A stretch of 64,000 nucleotides of DNA. It comes from Clostridium sp. BNL1100 (GTDB lineage Bacteria; Bacillota; Clostridia; Acetivibrionales; DSM-1351). This document shows, piece after piece, positions 43,037-52,667 of the stretch. The stretch is from positions 4,097,001 to 4,161,000 of the forward strand of contig NC_016791.1 of the NCBI RefSeq assembly GCF_000244875.1, given 5' to 3'. The translations under genes were made by a program, and so were the position numbers. The first letter of the stretch is position 1, and each line of letters starts with the position of its first letter. Under the pieces are notes generated by a model, which saw only the letters and a list, made by a program, of their open reading frames with translations, ran no database searches and was not told the origin of the DNA.

Positions 43037-43783
43037 TTATTTCCTACAAACATAAAAATTTCTTTGGCTGATGGGAGAAGGTTTTCTCAAAGTTAATTCT
43101 CCAAAACGGGATACAAACTCCATACCTGAATTTTTGATAAAATCCATTATTTCACTATCGGAGTAAGCCTTTTCATAGTGGGTCTCATCAAACCTTTCAT
43201 ATAATCCATCCTTCATTACAAAAAAAGTAAGATCAAATCTTGCTTTTCTTGTCTTTGGGTTATAAGCATTCTCCCATATATATGTAACCTCATCGTTAAT
43301 TTCATAAAAAAGATTGTCGGCAATTGTGTTTTCAAATTTGTACTGGGTATTTATATCAAAAATAAATAATCCTCCGGGATTGAGGTAATTCTTTACCAAC
43401 TTGAACATTTTATTTATTTGTGACGGATTAGTCAGATAATTAAAACTGTCCAAAAGACATACGATTGCATCCACTGTTCCGTAAAGTTCAAAGCTGCACA
43501 TATTCTGATTTAAGAAAAGTATATCCAGACCCTCTTTTTCAGCCTTTTCAGCTGCACAGTCCAACATATCAGAGGATAAATCAAGGCATATCATATCGTA
43601 ACCCCTGCGGGCCATTTCAACTCCGAAGCTGCCTGTACCACAACCAAGCTCAAGTATCATAGAAGCATTCAGATTATTCTTTTTTAAGATACTTTCAACA
43701 TAATCCGCCCATTTTTTATAATCAATATCCAGAGTTAATTTATCGTAAACATATGCAAAATTATTATAAATAATTAAACACAC
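43037..43783 (-). CDS. Class I SAM-dependent methyltransferase
   Basis: The roughly 245-residue enzyme has motif I LELGCGTGSFG, an acidic motif II end (MICLDLSSDML) and motif IV-like VDAIVCLLDSFNYL, followed by GGLFIFDIN. The substrate is unknown. The frame stays open to 43909, but that region overlaps the SASP gene, so the start must be downstream of 43851. GTG 43783 is given, but AGAAGG directly abuts it. An ATT at 43774 or 43771, just before YNNFAYVYDKL, has better spacing, and homologues of this type usually begin about there. The start is therefore uncertain. Confidence 0.78.
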   Translation of the reverse strand: MCLIIYNNFAYVYDKLTLDIDYKKWADYVESILKKNNLNASMILELGCGTGSFGVEMARRGYDMICLDLSSDMLDCAAEKAEKEGLDILFLNQNMCSFELYGTVDAIVCLLDSFNYLTNPSQINKMFKLVKNYLNPGGLFIFDINTQYKFENTIADNLFYEINDEVTYIWENAYNPKTRKARFDLTFFVMKDGLYERFDETHYEKAYSDSEIMDFIKNSGMEFVSRFGELTLRKPSPISQRNFYVCRK

Positions 43784-43842
43784 CCTTCTGATTTTTATAT
43801 TATTGAAATAGTACCATATTATACTTAACATATACAAGAAAG

Positions 43843-43866
43843 CCAGCAAATTATATCTGCTGACTT
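43843..43866 (-). terminator. Terminator overlapping the SASP stop codon
   Basis: An 8-bp stem AGTCAGCA/TGCTGGCT (one G-U pair) lies across the TAA of the SASP gene and is followed by TTTCTT. Confidence 0.65.
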
Positions 43867-44018
43867 TCCTGAACTTGCATTTTTTTTCTTTTTGTAACCA
43901 ATCCTCCAATGCGTCCTGTTTCTTTTGGAGTAAGGCTTTTCCAACCGTTTTTCATAACCTTTTCTATTAAGCCCAGTTCCCGAGCAATTTCATACTTTAA
44001 TTTTTCATTATCATCCAC
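43851..44018 (-). CDS. Small acid-soluble spore protein, alpha/beta type
   Basis: This is a 55-residue ORF. Family hallmarks are in order: KYEIARELGL, KVMKNGWKSLTPKETG and RIGGLVTKRKK, matching the two helix segments by which alpha/beta SASPs coat spore DNA and protect it from UV and heat. The EIA/E-type germination-protease site region is present in the first helix. GTG 44018 has AGGAGG 10 nt upstream. A sigma-G-like promoter lies directly before it. The ORF is short enough to be missed by length filters and is overlapped by a false N-terminal extension of the methyltransferase. Confidence 0.88.
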   Translation of the reverse strand: MDDNEKLKYEIARELGLIEKVMKNGWKSLTPKETGRIGGLVTKRKKMQVQESQQI

Positions 44019-44039
44019 TTTATCAACACCTCCTATTGG

Positions 44040-44070
44040 TATTATGTGGATAATAATAGATATTTATACC
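44040..44070 (-). promoter_or_regulatory. Sigma-G/F-like promoter of the SASP gene
   Basis: GGTATA (44065-44070), 18 bp, then CATAATA (44040-44046), close to the forespore consensus with CATACTA. It adjoins the end of ctpA. Confidence 0.6.
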
Positions 44071-44079
44071 TATTTTGTA

Positions 44080-45315
44080 TTATTTTTGACTAATAACCTC
44101 TATGGCTTTTTGAAGCTGTAAGTCATCTTCTCTTGGAATTGCCGCAACATCTGTATCTTTATACTTCTCAGGTAACTTAATTTCAATATCAGGCTTTATA
44201 CCCTGTCCCTGGATACAAACACCTGACGGTGTATAATATCTTGCTATTGTTACCTTTAATCCCGTACCGTCCTTAAAGGAATAAGTTGTTTGAACCAGCC
44301 CTTTTCCAAAGGTTTTTGTTCCTATTAGTGTTCCTTTTTTAAAGTCCTTAAGAGCACCGGCAAGAATTTCAGAGGCACTTGCACTGTTGCCGTTTGTAAG
44401 TACTGCTATTGGCATATTTAATTCTGTTGCATCTGATGGCTGTACATGTTTTTTGCCACTTTTGTCCTTTGTGAATACTATAGTTCCCTTGGGCAAAAGT
44501 CGGTCTGCCAGTGACACTACTTCATCGTATAATCCTCCCGGATTATCTCTTACATCTATTATTAACCCTTTAGCCCCCTGCTTTACTAAGGTATTTAATT
44601 GACTTATAAAGTTCTTGCTTATATTTTTATCGAACATTTTCAGCTTGATATATGCAATATTACCATTGAGCATTTCACTTCGAATATTTACCAAAGCTTT
44701 AATCTTTTTTCGCATAACAGGGATATCTTTAGTACTACTTTCCGATTCTCTGAGTATAGTGAGAACAGTTTCTGTATTTTCAGGACCCTTTATCATGCTT
44801 GCTATTAGTGTTTCATCCTTGATACCCGTAATGTCTTTACCGTCAATTTTAAGAATCTTGTCCCCTTGCTTTATTCCTGCGGCTTTTGCCGGAGAATTAT
44901 CATATGGCTCCAAAACGGTTACTACTCCATTTTTATCAAGCATTATAGGCAAGCCAACACCTACGTACTCATTCTCCGTATTGTTCTGAAGGCCAGTAAA
45001 CCATTTCATTTGCTGCTTATTGTAATATACTGTATAGGGGTCGTTCAGTGAATCTGCCATACCGCTTATTGCACCTTCTACAAGCTTGTTTGTATCTACA
45101 TTTTCATAGTAGGCTTTCTGTAGTATGCTCCTTGCTTCGTTAAATTTTAGTATAGTGCTCCTGTCTACACTTTTTTTATTAAAAGTAAGGGAGTAACTTC
45201 CATTAAAATACATTAAACCGCCGTACACCAGAATTGATATTGTAAAACATACTATTGCTGTCATTGTTATGACTGAAAACAAACGTTTTGTTTCTTGGTC
45301 TTTCATATTCAGCAT
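44080..45315 (-). CDS. C-terminal processing peptidase (S41) with PDZ domain
   Basis: The 411-residue protein has one N-terminal membrane helix (residues ~12-35), a PDZ domain (~110-190; LEPYDNSPAKAAGIKQGDKI) and a tail-specific protease core. Catalytic Ser lies in NSASASEIL and the Lys about 25 residues on in TFGKG. It cleaves exported proteins at the outer membrane face; CtpA/CtpB-type enzymes also act in sporulation signalling. ATG 45315 is preferred over GTG 45324, which sits in the AGAGGTG site. It follows the ftsE-ftsX-M23 genes but is separated from them by a hairpin. Confidence 0.93.
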   Translation of the reverse strand: MLNMKDQETKRLFSVITMTAIVCFTISILVYGGLMYFNGSYSLTFNKKSVDRSTILKFNEARSILQKAYYENVDTNKLVEGAISGMADSLNDPYTVYYNKQQMKWFTGLQNNTENEYVGVGLPIMLDKNGVVTVLEPYDNSPAKAAGIKQGDKILKIDGKDITGIKDETLIASMIKGPENTETVLTILRESESSTKDIPVMRKKIKALVNIRSEMLNGNIAYIKLKMFDKNISKNFISQLNTLVKQGAKGLIIDVRDNPGGLYDEVVSLADRLLPKGTIVFTKDKSGKKHVQPSDATELNMPIAVLTNGNSASASEILAGALKDFKKGTLIGTKTFGKGLVQTTYSFKDGTGLKVTIARYYTPSGVCIQGQGIKPDIEIKLPEKYKDTDVAAIPREDDLQLQKAIEVISQK

Positions 45316-45412
45316 TGAGAACACCTCTTATTTGATTTTTTCTTAGTAATATTCTTCCATATTTTCCGACTTTTAAGTATACAATAATAGATATGTCTAA
45401 AAATATAATATT

Positions 45413-45439
45413 AAACCCGCATTTATATTATGCGGGTTT
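45413..45439 (-). terminator. Hairpin between the M23 peptidase gene and ctpA
   Basis: A 10-bp stem AAACCCGCAT/ATGCGGGTTT has a 7-nt loop. The T-rich tail on the minus strand is interrupted, so read-through is possible. Confidence 0.7.
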
Positions 45440-45454
45440 GTCTGAATATATATT

Positions 45455-46582
45455 TTATTTATAGTAAGCAAGCGGGTCTTTTGTCTCTCCACTTTTTCTG
45501 ACTTCAAAATGCAAATGCGGCCCGGTAGACAAGCCCGTACTTCCAACCTTTCCTACGGTATCACCTTTTTTCAGATAATCTCCCTCCTGTACCAGTATCT
45601 TGCTCTGGTGAGCATACAGTGTTGCAAGGCCTCCACCATGGTCTATTATGACACAATTACCGTAACCGCCGTTCCAACCCGCCATAATTACCTTGCCGCT
45701 ATTGGCAGCAACAATTGTTGCACCTGATGGAGCATCTATATCGATACCTGTATGGAACTTTCTGACTTTATATATAGGATGTATTCTATATCCAAATGGA
45801 GATGAAATTCTGGTATACCCCGGTGTAGGCCAGGATAGTACTCCTCCCGCATATTTCGCTGTGGTACTGCTCAGCTGGGTTATCTTTTTTGCCAATTGCT
45901 TAGATAAGGCTATCATTTCATCTTCTTTTTTTTCAAGGTCTTTCAGCTTTGATTTTGATGCCTCTATTTCAGATTGAACCTTTTTACTTGTGCTTTTAAT
46001 ATCTGCAACCTTATTAGTCAAAGTTTTTAACTGTTCATTTTTTTCCTGAAGTTCTCTCAGCTTATCCTGCTTTTGAAGTTCAGTGCTCTCTCTTCCTGTT
46101 ATAATTTCCTGTATAAGCTTGCTGTCATTTTCCTTTACCAGTGAAATTATCTCCAATCTGGAAAAAAATTCGCTCAGGCTCTTTGATTCTACAAAAACCT
46201 CAAAGGGAGATTGATTCATATTCTGATACATAATTCTCATTCTAGTCTTAAAAAGCTCTGTTTTAGCCTTATAATCCCTATCTATCTGCTCAATCTCATT
46301 TGTAATACGTTCAATATCCGACTTTACATCAGAAATCTCCACTGACTTTTTATTCAAATTGCTCTGAGCCTTCTGAGCCTGGGAATCCAGATTATCCTTG
46401 TCTTCTTTACCCTGCTCAATCTGATTTGACAAGGCCTTCTTTTCACCGGCTATCTGACTAAGCTCACCTTTGACATTTTTCTGCTGCTCTTTCGCTTTAT
46501 CCAAAGTGGATGCACTGGTAGGTATAACTACACTTGAAAATATGTACAATATAACCATTAACAAAGTTAACCGTTTTTTCAT
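45455..46582 (-). CDS. Secreted M23 peptidase with N-terminal coiled coil (EnvC/PcsB-like)
   Basis: The 375-residue protein starts with a signal peptide, followed by a long coiled coil (residues ~25-245, Lys/Glu/Gln-rich heptads) and a C-terminal LytM/M23 domain. Zinc-site residues are present: HTGIDIDAPSG (HxxxD) and GPHLHFEV (HxH). Position directly after ftsE-ftsX identifies it as the likely peptidoglycan hydrolase controlled by FtsEX, as EnvC/PcsB/CwlO are. The coiled coil is the part expected to touch FtsX. Confidence 0.92.
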   Translation of the reverse strand: MKKRLTLLMVILYIFSSVVIPTSASTLDKAKEQQKNVKGELSQIAGEKKALSNQIEQGKEDKDNLDSQAQKAQSNLNKKSVEISDVKSDIERITNEIEQIDRDYKAKTELFKTRMRIMYQNMNQSPFEVFVESKSLSEFFSRLEIISLVKENDSKLIQEIITGRESTELQKQDKLRELQEKNEQLKTLTNKVADIKSTSKKVQSEIEASKSKLKDLEKKEDEMIALSKQLAKKITQLSSTTAKYAGGVLSWPTPGYTRISSPFGYRIHPIYKVRKFHTGIDIDAPSGATIVAANSGKVIMAGWNGGYGNCVIIDHGGGLATLYAHQSKILVQEGDYLKKGDTVGKVGSTGLSTGPHLHFEVRKSGETKDPLAYYK

Positions 46583-46635
46583 TTTACCCCCCTATTTATC
46601 ATACGTATAAAATTAACTAAAAATCATAAATCATA

Positions 46636-47550
46636 CTAAACATGGAGGTGCTTACGGATTGACATTACACTTCCGGATGCACCTATCAAAGCACTAACCC
46701 CCAGGTAGAAGAAAACAAGCGTACTCCATACATACTTGTAATCCATTATTTCAAATCCATCACCCAATGTAGCAAGATTGCTGGTTACTCTTGGCTGAGT
46801 AAACCCGTAAAGATATGAAATAATTATAAACGCAAATAAAGCCCCGGTTAACCCTATGAGAATTCCCTCAAATATAAACGGCCATCTTATAAACCAATCG
46901 GTAGCACCTATGTATTTCATAATATTTATTTCCTTACGCCTTGCAAAGACTGTAAGCTTTATTGTGTTTGAAATTATAAACAGCGAAACAATTAATAATA
47001 CTCCAATCAGAACAAGGCTTACTATTCTCACCCATCTTGAAATAGTAGCAATCAGGTCTATAGTTTGTTGAGAATATTTCACATTTTCCATCCCTGCCAA
47101 AGCACGGAGTTGGCTCGCTACGAGCTTGCTGTTCTGAGGGTCTTTCACCTTTATTATAAAAGATACGTTCATGGAGCTTTCGTCGTATCCTTCAAGTATA
47201 TTTGCTCCACCCTCGTTCGACTTGTCATTGGCAAGAAATTTTTTAAATTGCTCAAAAGCTTCTTTTTTTGTTACTATAGAATAGTTCTCAATATATTTGT
47301 TATTTTTTATCTCAGTCTCTATTCCGGAAATCTGCTGGTCTGTCAGTGTAGGTAAACAGTATGCCTGCATCTGGGGCTGAGCGTACAATATATCAAGATT
47401 ATGATTTAGATTGACAAGTATCAGGTAAAACCCTCCAAAAAGAATCAAAGCCGCACTTATTATACTGATTGAAGCCAGTGACATAAGTTTGTTTCTATAT
47501 GCATTTTTAAAACTCTCTTTAAGAATATATTTTAAACTCCGTATCTTCAT
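46636..47550 (-). CDS. ftsX: Cell division protein FtsX
   Basis: The 304-residue permease-like protein has the FtsX layout: one N-terminal helix (~25-47), a ~120-residue extracytoplasmic loop, and three C-terminal helices (~175-200, 220-245, 275-295). It transmits ATP hydrolysis by FtsE to a wall hydrolase. It overlaps ftsE by 32 bp, so expression is coupled. Confidence 0.95.
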   Translation of the reverse strand: MKIRSLKYILKESFKNAYRNKLMSLASISIISAALILFGGFYLILVNLNHNLDILYAQPQMQAYCLPTLTDQQISGIETEIKNNKYIENYSIVTKKEAFEQFKKFLANDKSNEGGANILEGYDESSMNVSFIIKVKDPQNSKLVASQLRALAGMENVKYSQQTIDLIATISRWVRIVSLVLIGVLLIVSLFIISNTIKLTVFARRKEINIMKYIGATDWFIRWPFIFEGILIGLTGALFAFIIISYLYGFTQPRVTSNLATLGDGFEIMDYKYVWSTLVFFYLGVSALIGASGSVMSIRKHLHV

Positions 47551-48232
47551 CCACGTAAAGCCCTTTCTGCTGATCCCTTATTATCTTGCCTTTCTCAATG
47601 GCTATTACCCTTTTCTTCATTGCATCGACTATGCTTCTTTCATGAGTAGCTACCACAACAGTAGTTCCTCTCTGATTTACCTCCGTCAGAAGCTTTACAA
47701 TCTCCCATGAATTTTCAGGGTCAAGATTTCCTGTAGGTTCGTCCGCAATAAGCAGGGCAGGATTATTTACCAAAGACCTTGCAATAGCCACTCGCTGCTG
47801 CTCTCCACCAGACAACTGGTGAGGGTATGCATTCGCTTTTCGGCTCAAACCCACAAGTGCAAGGGACATAGGTACCTGTCTGCGTATTTCACGAGGGAGA
47901 CACTCTGTTATTTCCATTGCAAATGCAATATTTTCATATACAGTTTTGTTGGGCAGAAGTCTGAAATCCTGAAACACCATACCTATACCCCGGCGCAAAT
48001 ATGGCACCTGTCGTGTATGCAGTTTTGAGAGCTGGTACCCGTTTACAATGACCTCGCCCTGAGTTACGGATTCTTCCTTCATTAAAAGTTTAAGTAAAGT
48101 AGATTTACCTGAACCGCTGGAGCCGATTATAAAAGCAAAATCCCCCTTATTTATTTTAAGGTTAATTCCTTTTAATGCTACAGTACCGTTCGGGTATTTT
48201 TTATACACGTCAATAAATTCTACCACCTGCAA
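47519..48232 (-). CDS. ftsE: Cell division ATP-binding protein FtsE
   Basis: The 237-residue ABC ATPase has Walker A GSSGSGKST, Q-loop MVFQDFRLL, signature LSGGEQQRVAIARSL, Walker B LLIADEPTGNLD and an H-loop TH. It heads the ftsE-ftsX-M23 unit controlling septal or side-wall peptidoglycan hydrolysis. Confidence 0.96.
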   Translation of the reverse strand: MQVVEFIDVYKKYPNGTVALKGINLKINKGDFAFIIGSSGSGKSTLLKLLMKEESVTQGEVIVNGYQLSKLHTRQVPYLRRGIGMVFQDFRLLPNKTVYENIAFAMEITECLPREIRRQVPMSLALVGLSRKANAYPHQLSGGEQQRVAIARSLVNNPALLIADEPTGNLDPENSWEIVKLLTEVNQRGTTVVVATHERSIVDAMKKRVIAIEKGKIIRDQQKGLYVDEDTEFKIYS

Positions 48233-48277
48233 TTAACTCCCTTGTTTGGATTTTGTGACAGTGCCTCACAGCTTTTG

Positions 48278-49357
48278 CTAACCATTAATGTTAGCCAGAT
48301 ACTTTTTGACAAGTATTGCAACTTTAAATATTACTGCATCATCAAAGCTTGTAAGTTCAAGGCCTGTGAGTCTCTTAATTTTTTCCAGTCTATATACAAG
48401 AGTATTTCTGTGAATATAGAGCTGTCTTGCAGTTTCGCTGACATTCAAATTATTCTCAAAGAATTTCTGTATTGTCAGCATTGTCTCATTGTCCAGAGAA
48501 TCTGCAGAGTTGTCCTTGAAAACCTCGTCAAGGAAAAGCTGGCACAAGGTGGTTGGAATATGATATATCAGACGTCCCATACCCAAATTATTATAATCAT
48601 ATATATTTTTATCTCCACTGAATATATTTCCGATTATCATGGACATCTGTGCTTCTTTATAAGATTTTGTAATATCTTTAAGGTTATCTATAATAGTACC
48701 TATTCCTATATAGGCTTTTACCATAAGTTCGGAATTAAGTGTATCTACAAGCACTCTTGCGAGTTTATATACTTCCTTGTAGTCATCCTTATTCTTGACC
48801 TCTTTTACAAGAACTACGTTGTCATCGTCAATAACCACAACGAAGTCCTTTCCTTTATTCGGGAAAAGACTTTCTATAACCTCATGGACATGAACATCCT
48901 TGTCACTGGTGGCATTTATCAGATATACAACTCTCATTGCATTATAATCAATATGAAGTTCTTTTGACTTTACAAGAATGTCACCGGGTAAGATATTTTC
49001 AACTACAATATTTTTGACAAAAGTATTTTTATCATACTTTTCATCATAATAGCTTTTAAGGTTAAGTATATTTAAAGTAAATAATTCAAGAAATTTTGAA
49101 TCCTGCGGATCAGCCGCCTGTATAAATGTAATAAACTCTATCTTATTCTTCAAGATAACCTTATTATATAATTTCCCGTCTATAAGCGATTGTTGTGCCC
49201 TTTCCAGTACAAAAGAAGCAGCTTGCTGGTCTTGTTGTCCTATCATCTGAAAGTTCGAATGGGCTATAACAACACCACTGTCGTCTGTTACCCCAACCTC
49301 TTTGCCGAGTATTTCACTATATTTGTCAGACAGCGTCTGAAATAATTTTACAGACAT
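48278..49357 (-). CDS. CdaR/PucR-type transcriptional regulator
   Basis: The 359-residue protein has an N-terminal sugar-diacid-recognition-like domain (EILGKEVGVTDDSGVVIAHS), a middle GGDEF-like/CdaR segment and a C-terminal PucR HTH (NVSETARQLYIHRNTLVYRL, then EKIKRLTG). Such regulators respond to sugar acids or related small molecules, but the target genes are not evident. The MFS gene at 49493 lies upstream in the same direction and is a possible target. Of two adjacent ATGs the second (49357) is better spaced to GGGAGG. Confidence 0.85.
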   Translation of the reverse strand: MSVKLFQTLSDKYSEILGKEVGVTDDSGVVIAHSNFQMIGQQDQQAASFVLERAQQSLIDGKLYNKVILKNKIEFITFIQAADPQDSKFLELFTLNILNLKSYYDEKYDKNTFVKNIVVENILPGDILVKSKELHIDYNAMRVVYLINATSDKDVHVHEVIESLFPNKGKDFVVVIDDDNVVLVKEVKNKDDYKEVYKLARVLVDTLNSELMVKAYIGIGTIIDNLKDITKSYKEAQMSMIIGNIFSGDKNIYDYNNLGMGRLIYHIPTTLCQLFLDEVFKDNSADSLDNETMLTIQKFFENNLNVSETARQLYIHRNTLVYRLEKIKRLTGLELTSFDDAVIFKVAILVKKYLANING

Positions 49358-49492
49358 CATAAACCTCCCTGCTTAAAATGAGCATAGTAAATTGCCGTAA
49401 ATGTATCACAATTAATTAGAATTATACACTATATCATTTTTTTTTACTACAACGCATATTGTAAATTTATTTTTAATGGCCTTCAAATATCA

Positions 49493-50740
49493 CTATCTGT
49501 TGATAATTGCAGGCTTATTCTTATTCTTAAATAAGCTTAGTCCCATAATCATTAAAAGCGGAAATACAGTTGCAGCAAATATCCCTGTCTTTAAACCGAC
49601 TTGTTGAGCATCCAATCCATAAATAGCTCCAAACTCAACAAGTTTAGCTGATTTTTGGGAATAGTCCGATATTAGTCCGGCAACCCATGGTCCCACAGAA
49701 CAGCCCAGATCCCCAAAGATTGCAAGTATCCCAAACATTGCGGTACCTCCACCGGGATATTTTTCAGAAGTAAGGCTGAAAATGCCCGGCCACATGAGAC
49801 TCACTGACAAACCACACAATGCACAGCTAAGCAAAGATATAATCGGTATCTGTACAAAAACAGCAGTTGTATAGCAGATTACGCACAAGACACTACTTGC
49901 CAACAAAGCCTTTTTAAGGTTAATCTTATGTCCATATATACCATAGAGAATCCTCACCAGTCCCATTAAAACTGCAAACAAACACGGCCCCAGCAAATCT
50001 CCCATAATTTTTGACACCTTTAGACCTTTTTGAGCAAATAGTGATGACCATTGGGACATCGCCAATTCAGAGGCACCTGCACATACCATAAGTAACATGG
50101 CAATCAAAAAGAGCCTTGACTTCAGCAGCCGTTTTACCGGAACCCTTTCGTGCTCAGGCATGGCAGGAACCAGTGGTACTCCCATAAATTTGAAAAAGTT
50201 GTATGCAGGAACAGCCGCCCAGATTATGGGCAATATATACCAGAATCCTTCCCCGGCTATTTTAATAAATAATGTAGATATTAATACTACAGCAACCTGT
50301 CCCCAGCAGTAAAAAGAATGGAGGAGGCTCATAGCAGAAGCCTTTGCATCACCGGGAATAGAATCTACAATGGGACTAACCAACACCTCAATCAAGCCCC
50401 CGCCTATTGCATACAGCACTACAGCCATGACCAGACCGATATATGGCGTTGGCAATAATCCCGGCAATGTACCAAGACCTACTAGCCCTGCAGCGCAAAA
50501 GAAATGTGCGGTTACAACAGATATTCTATACCCTATCTTATCCACAAATCTCACCGCTAAAGCATCTACGACAAGTTGTGTCCCAAAATTTATCAATATC
50601 AATCTTCCTATCATTTCGAATGAAATATTATATTGATTTTGAAAGATAATAAAAAGAAGCGGTGCAAGATTATTTACAATTGCTTGTGAAATGTACCCGA
50701 GATAGCAGGCGTGTAGAGTATTTTTATATGTCTTGGTCAT
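49493..50740 (-). CDS. MFS transporter (FucP/sugar-like)
   Basis: The 415-residue protein has about twelve membrane helices in two halves. The mid-protein loop near residue 200 is basic (PEHERVPVKRLLKSR). GGGLIEVLVSPIVDSIPGD and the second-half pattern resemble the fucose-permease-like MFS group, which imports sugars with protons; the substrate is unknown. It may be co-regulated with the CdaR-type gene downstream of it on the same strand. Confidence 0.85.
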   Translation of the reverse strand: MTKTYKNTLHACYLGYISQAIVNNLAPLLFIIFQNQYNISFEMIGRLILINFGTQLVVDALAVRFVDKIGYRISVVTAHFFCAAGLVGLGTLPGLLPTPYIGLVMAVVLYAIGGGLIEVLVSPIVDSIPGDAKASAMSLLHSFYCWGQVAVVLISTLFIKIAGEGFWYILPIIWAAVPAYNFFKFMGVPLVPAMPEHERVPVKRLLKSRLFLIAMLLMVCAGASELAMSQWSSLFAQKGLKVSKIMGDLLGPCLFAVLMGLVRILYGIYGHKINLKKALLASSVLCVICYTTAVFVQIPIISLLSCALCGLSVSLMWPGIFSLTSEKYPGGGTAMFGILAIFGDLGCSVGPWVAGLISDYSQKSAKLVEFGAIYGLDAQQVGLKTGIFAATVFPLLMIMGLSLFKNKNKPAIINR

Positions 50741-51024
50741 TTATGCTCCCCTTAATTTTTAGTTTTCTTTATACAAACTTAGTTTTAAATTGATTATAGC
50801 ATCTTAAATTAAAAAATTCAGTTGTTAATAACATATTAGAGGTTACAAAATAAATTTGTCTCTTGTTTGTAACTTGTCTATGTATCAAGTTAACTATACC
50901 CTTAAAGCTTAAATCTTTTAGTAATATCGTACATTTTCAAGAATATAATTGTTTAATATACCTATATTTATTCTATAGTTAGCCCAGCTGAATAATATTA
51001 CAAATGGAAAAGGAGAGAATTTTA

Positions 51025-51501
51025 ATGGTACAGATTGAAAGAGAAAAAAGCTTTAAAGCAGAGAATGTTTTATCCTTACGCAGAAAAATCACGCAGTCCC
51101 AAGCAAATGAAGAGATGAATAAAATAGCCAAGTATTTAGGCGAAAATAATCTAAAGCAAACCGGTCCAATTATCACGGCTACGTTTGCCGTTGATTCGGG
51201 ATTGAGTGAACCTTTAATGGACATGGAGATACTTGTTCCAATAGACAAAAAAATAACCTCACCGGCAGAATATAAATTTAAAGATATTTTTCATATCAAA
51301 CATGCTGTCCATGCTAAACACGTAGGCACCCCTGCAACATTACATAAAACCTATAATGATCTTTTTACCTATTTAAAGGAAAACAACCTCCAGCAGATTA
51401 CAACCGCATATAATGTTTATATTAAAAATATTGAGTCAAGGCAGCCTGCTGATAATCTGAATATAGATGTATATATCGGAGTTAACCCGTCTGTTTTATA
51501 G
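51025..51501 (+). CDS. Effector-binding-domain-like protein (GyrI/DUF5085-like)
   Basis: The 158-residue soluble protein has no DNA-binding part. It has the repeated beta-alpha layout of SOUL/GyrI-type small-molecule-binding domains (SEPLMDMEILVPIDKKI; HIKHAVHAKHVGTPATLH; LQQITTAYNVYIKNI). DUF5085 proteins, which share this pattern, occur next to toxin or secretion genes. ATG 51025 follows AAGGAG by 8-9 nt; ATG 51004 lacks a site. It is the first gene of an operon with two DUF2589-like genes and a GIY-YIG-like gene. The family call is tentative. Confidence 0.6.
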   Translation: MVQIEREKSFKAENVLSLRRKITQSQANEEMNKIAKYLGENNLKQTGPIITATFAVDSGLSEPLMDMEILVPIDKKITSPAEYKFKDIFHIKHAVHAKHVGTPATLHKTYNDLFTYLKENNLQQITTAYNVYIKNIESRQPADNLNIDVYIGVNPSVL

Positions 51502-51539
51502 CCATAATCATATACATTTTTACAATGGAGGAAAATATC

Positions 51540-52040
51540 ATGATATTTGATAAAAACAAAGAAAAGAACGTTAATGCTACTCTCTCCGACATAGTGAGAG
51601 GAATGCTGCATTCTGTCAATTGTAGTCAGGAAATTCTGGATCAACATTTTAATAAGATCATTGAGAAATATTTTAATTCAGACGGAACTCCGATAACTAA
51701 GTCATTTAATGTAGATTCTGAAAGATGCGTTGAAATACCTTTAATTACATTAATAAATCCCTCTGCACTGGCACTTAAGGAAATAGATCTGGAAATGTCT
51801 CTTCATATTGACCAGGTCAATGTTAAAAAGCATATATGCTCCAACTTGGCTGATATTCTCGACAGGGGAAGTTTTAACGTTTCTGTAGTTCCATCAAATA
51901 AGTCCAACGACAAACAATCAGATATGGTGGATATTTCAATGAAATTCAGAGCAATAGAGCCGTCAGAGGGAGTATCAAGGTTTTTGGATGAATTCATTAA
52001 AAAGATTAGTCCAAGACATTGTGAACCTAACAAAGATTAA
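51540..52040 (+). CDS. DUF2589-like protein 1
   Basis: The 166-residue acidic soluble protein has a helical N-terminal half and a beta-type middle, VEIPLITLINPSALALKEID followed by LEMSLHID. This repeats the layout of the next gene (VQAPFIGLVPIPSLLIDNVT and FQMEVTD), so the two are probably distant paralogues of the DUF2589 group, whose function is unknown. ATG 51540 follows GGAGGA. Genes of this operon are closely spaced and share direction. Confidence 0.6.
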   Translation: MIFDKNKEKNVNATLSDIVRGMLHSVNCSQEILDQHFNKIIEKYFNSDGTPITKSFNVDSERCVEIPLITLINPSALALKEIDLEMSLHIDQVNVKKHICSNLADILDRGSFNVSVVPSNKSNDKQSDMVDISMKFRAIEPSEGVSRFLDEFIKKISPRHCEPNKD

Positions 52041-52112
52041 ATATCCTGTTTTCAAAGTTTCTACTACGGTAGAAGATAAAAATATATATCACAAAATAGG
52101 AGGTATTTTTCT

Positions 52113-52667
52113 ATGGCTATAGGAGATAATTTCAAAGATTTGCCAATGGCGGAATTGATAGGTGCTCCTCTTCAGGCAGTTTGCCAGTCACAGGTTCAGC
52201 TTGCATCAGCATCCTGGCAGTTTATGCAAACCATAGCCTTTCAAGAAGACGGCACACCAAGGTTATTAAATTTCGAACTGGAACGTCCTGTTGAGAGCGA
52301 AGCCGGAATAGTGGTAAATAAGGTAAATGTACAGGCACCCTTTATCGGTCTTGTACCCATTCCGTCACTTCTAATCGATAATGTTACAATCGATTTCCAA
52401 ATGGAAGTTACTGATGTAGTATCCAGCAAGGACACCTCCCAAAGCGAAGGTAGTATAGATGCCAGTTATAAGAGTTTCTGGGGGCTTTCCGTACAAATAC
52501 ACGGCAAAGTATCATCCAGTAGAGAGAATACCAGAAGTACCAATCAAACTGCAAAATATCAAGTTCATGTTGGAGCAAGTCAGCAGCCTCCTACGGAAGG
52601 TTTAAGCAAGCTTATGGATATCATGGCAAGCTGTACAGCACCACTTTCCGTCACAAAAGGTTCATAA
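52113..52667 (+). CDS. DUF2589-family protein 2
   Basis: The 184-residue protein has the DUF2589 signature: an N-terminal helix MAELIGAPLQAVCQSQVQLA followed by the beta domain (LNFELERPV; NKVNVQAPFIGLVPIPSL; IDFQMEVTDVV). A Ser/Thr-rich linker and a C-terminal helix follow (LSKLMDIMASC). There is no signal peptide or membrane helix. The family has no known activity. The site is AGGAGGT, about 10 nt before ATG 52113. Confidence 0.75.
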   Translation: MAIGDNFKDLPMAELIGAPLQAVCQSQVQLASASWQFMQTIAFQEDGTPRLLNFELERPVESEAGIVVNKVNVQAPFIGLVPIPSLLIDNVTIDFQMEVTDVVSSKDTSQSEGSIDASYKSFWGLSVQIHGKVSSSRENTRSTNQTAKYQVHVGASQQPPTEGLSKLMDIMASCTAPLSVTKGS

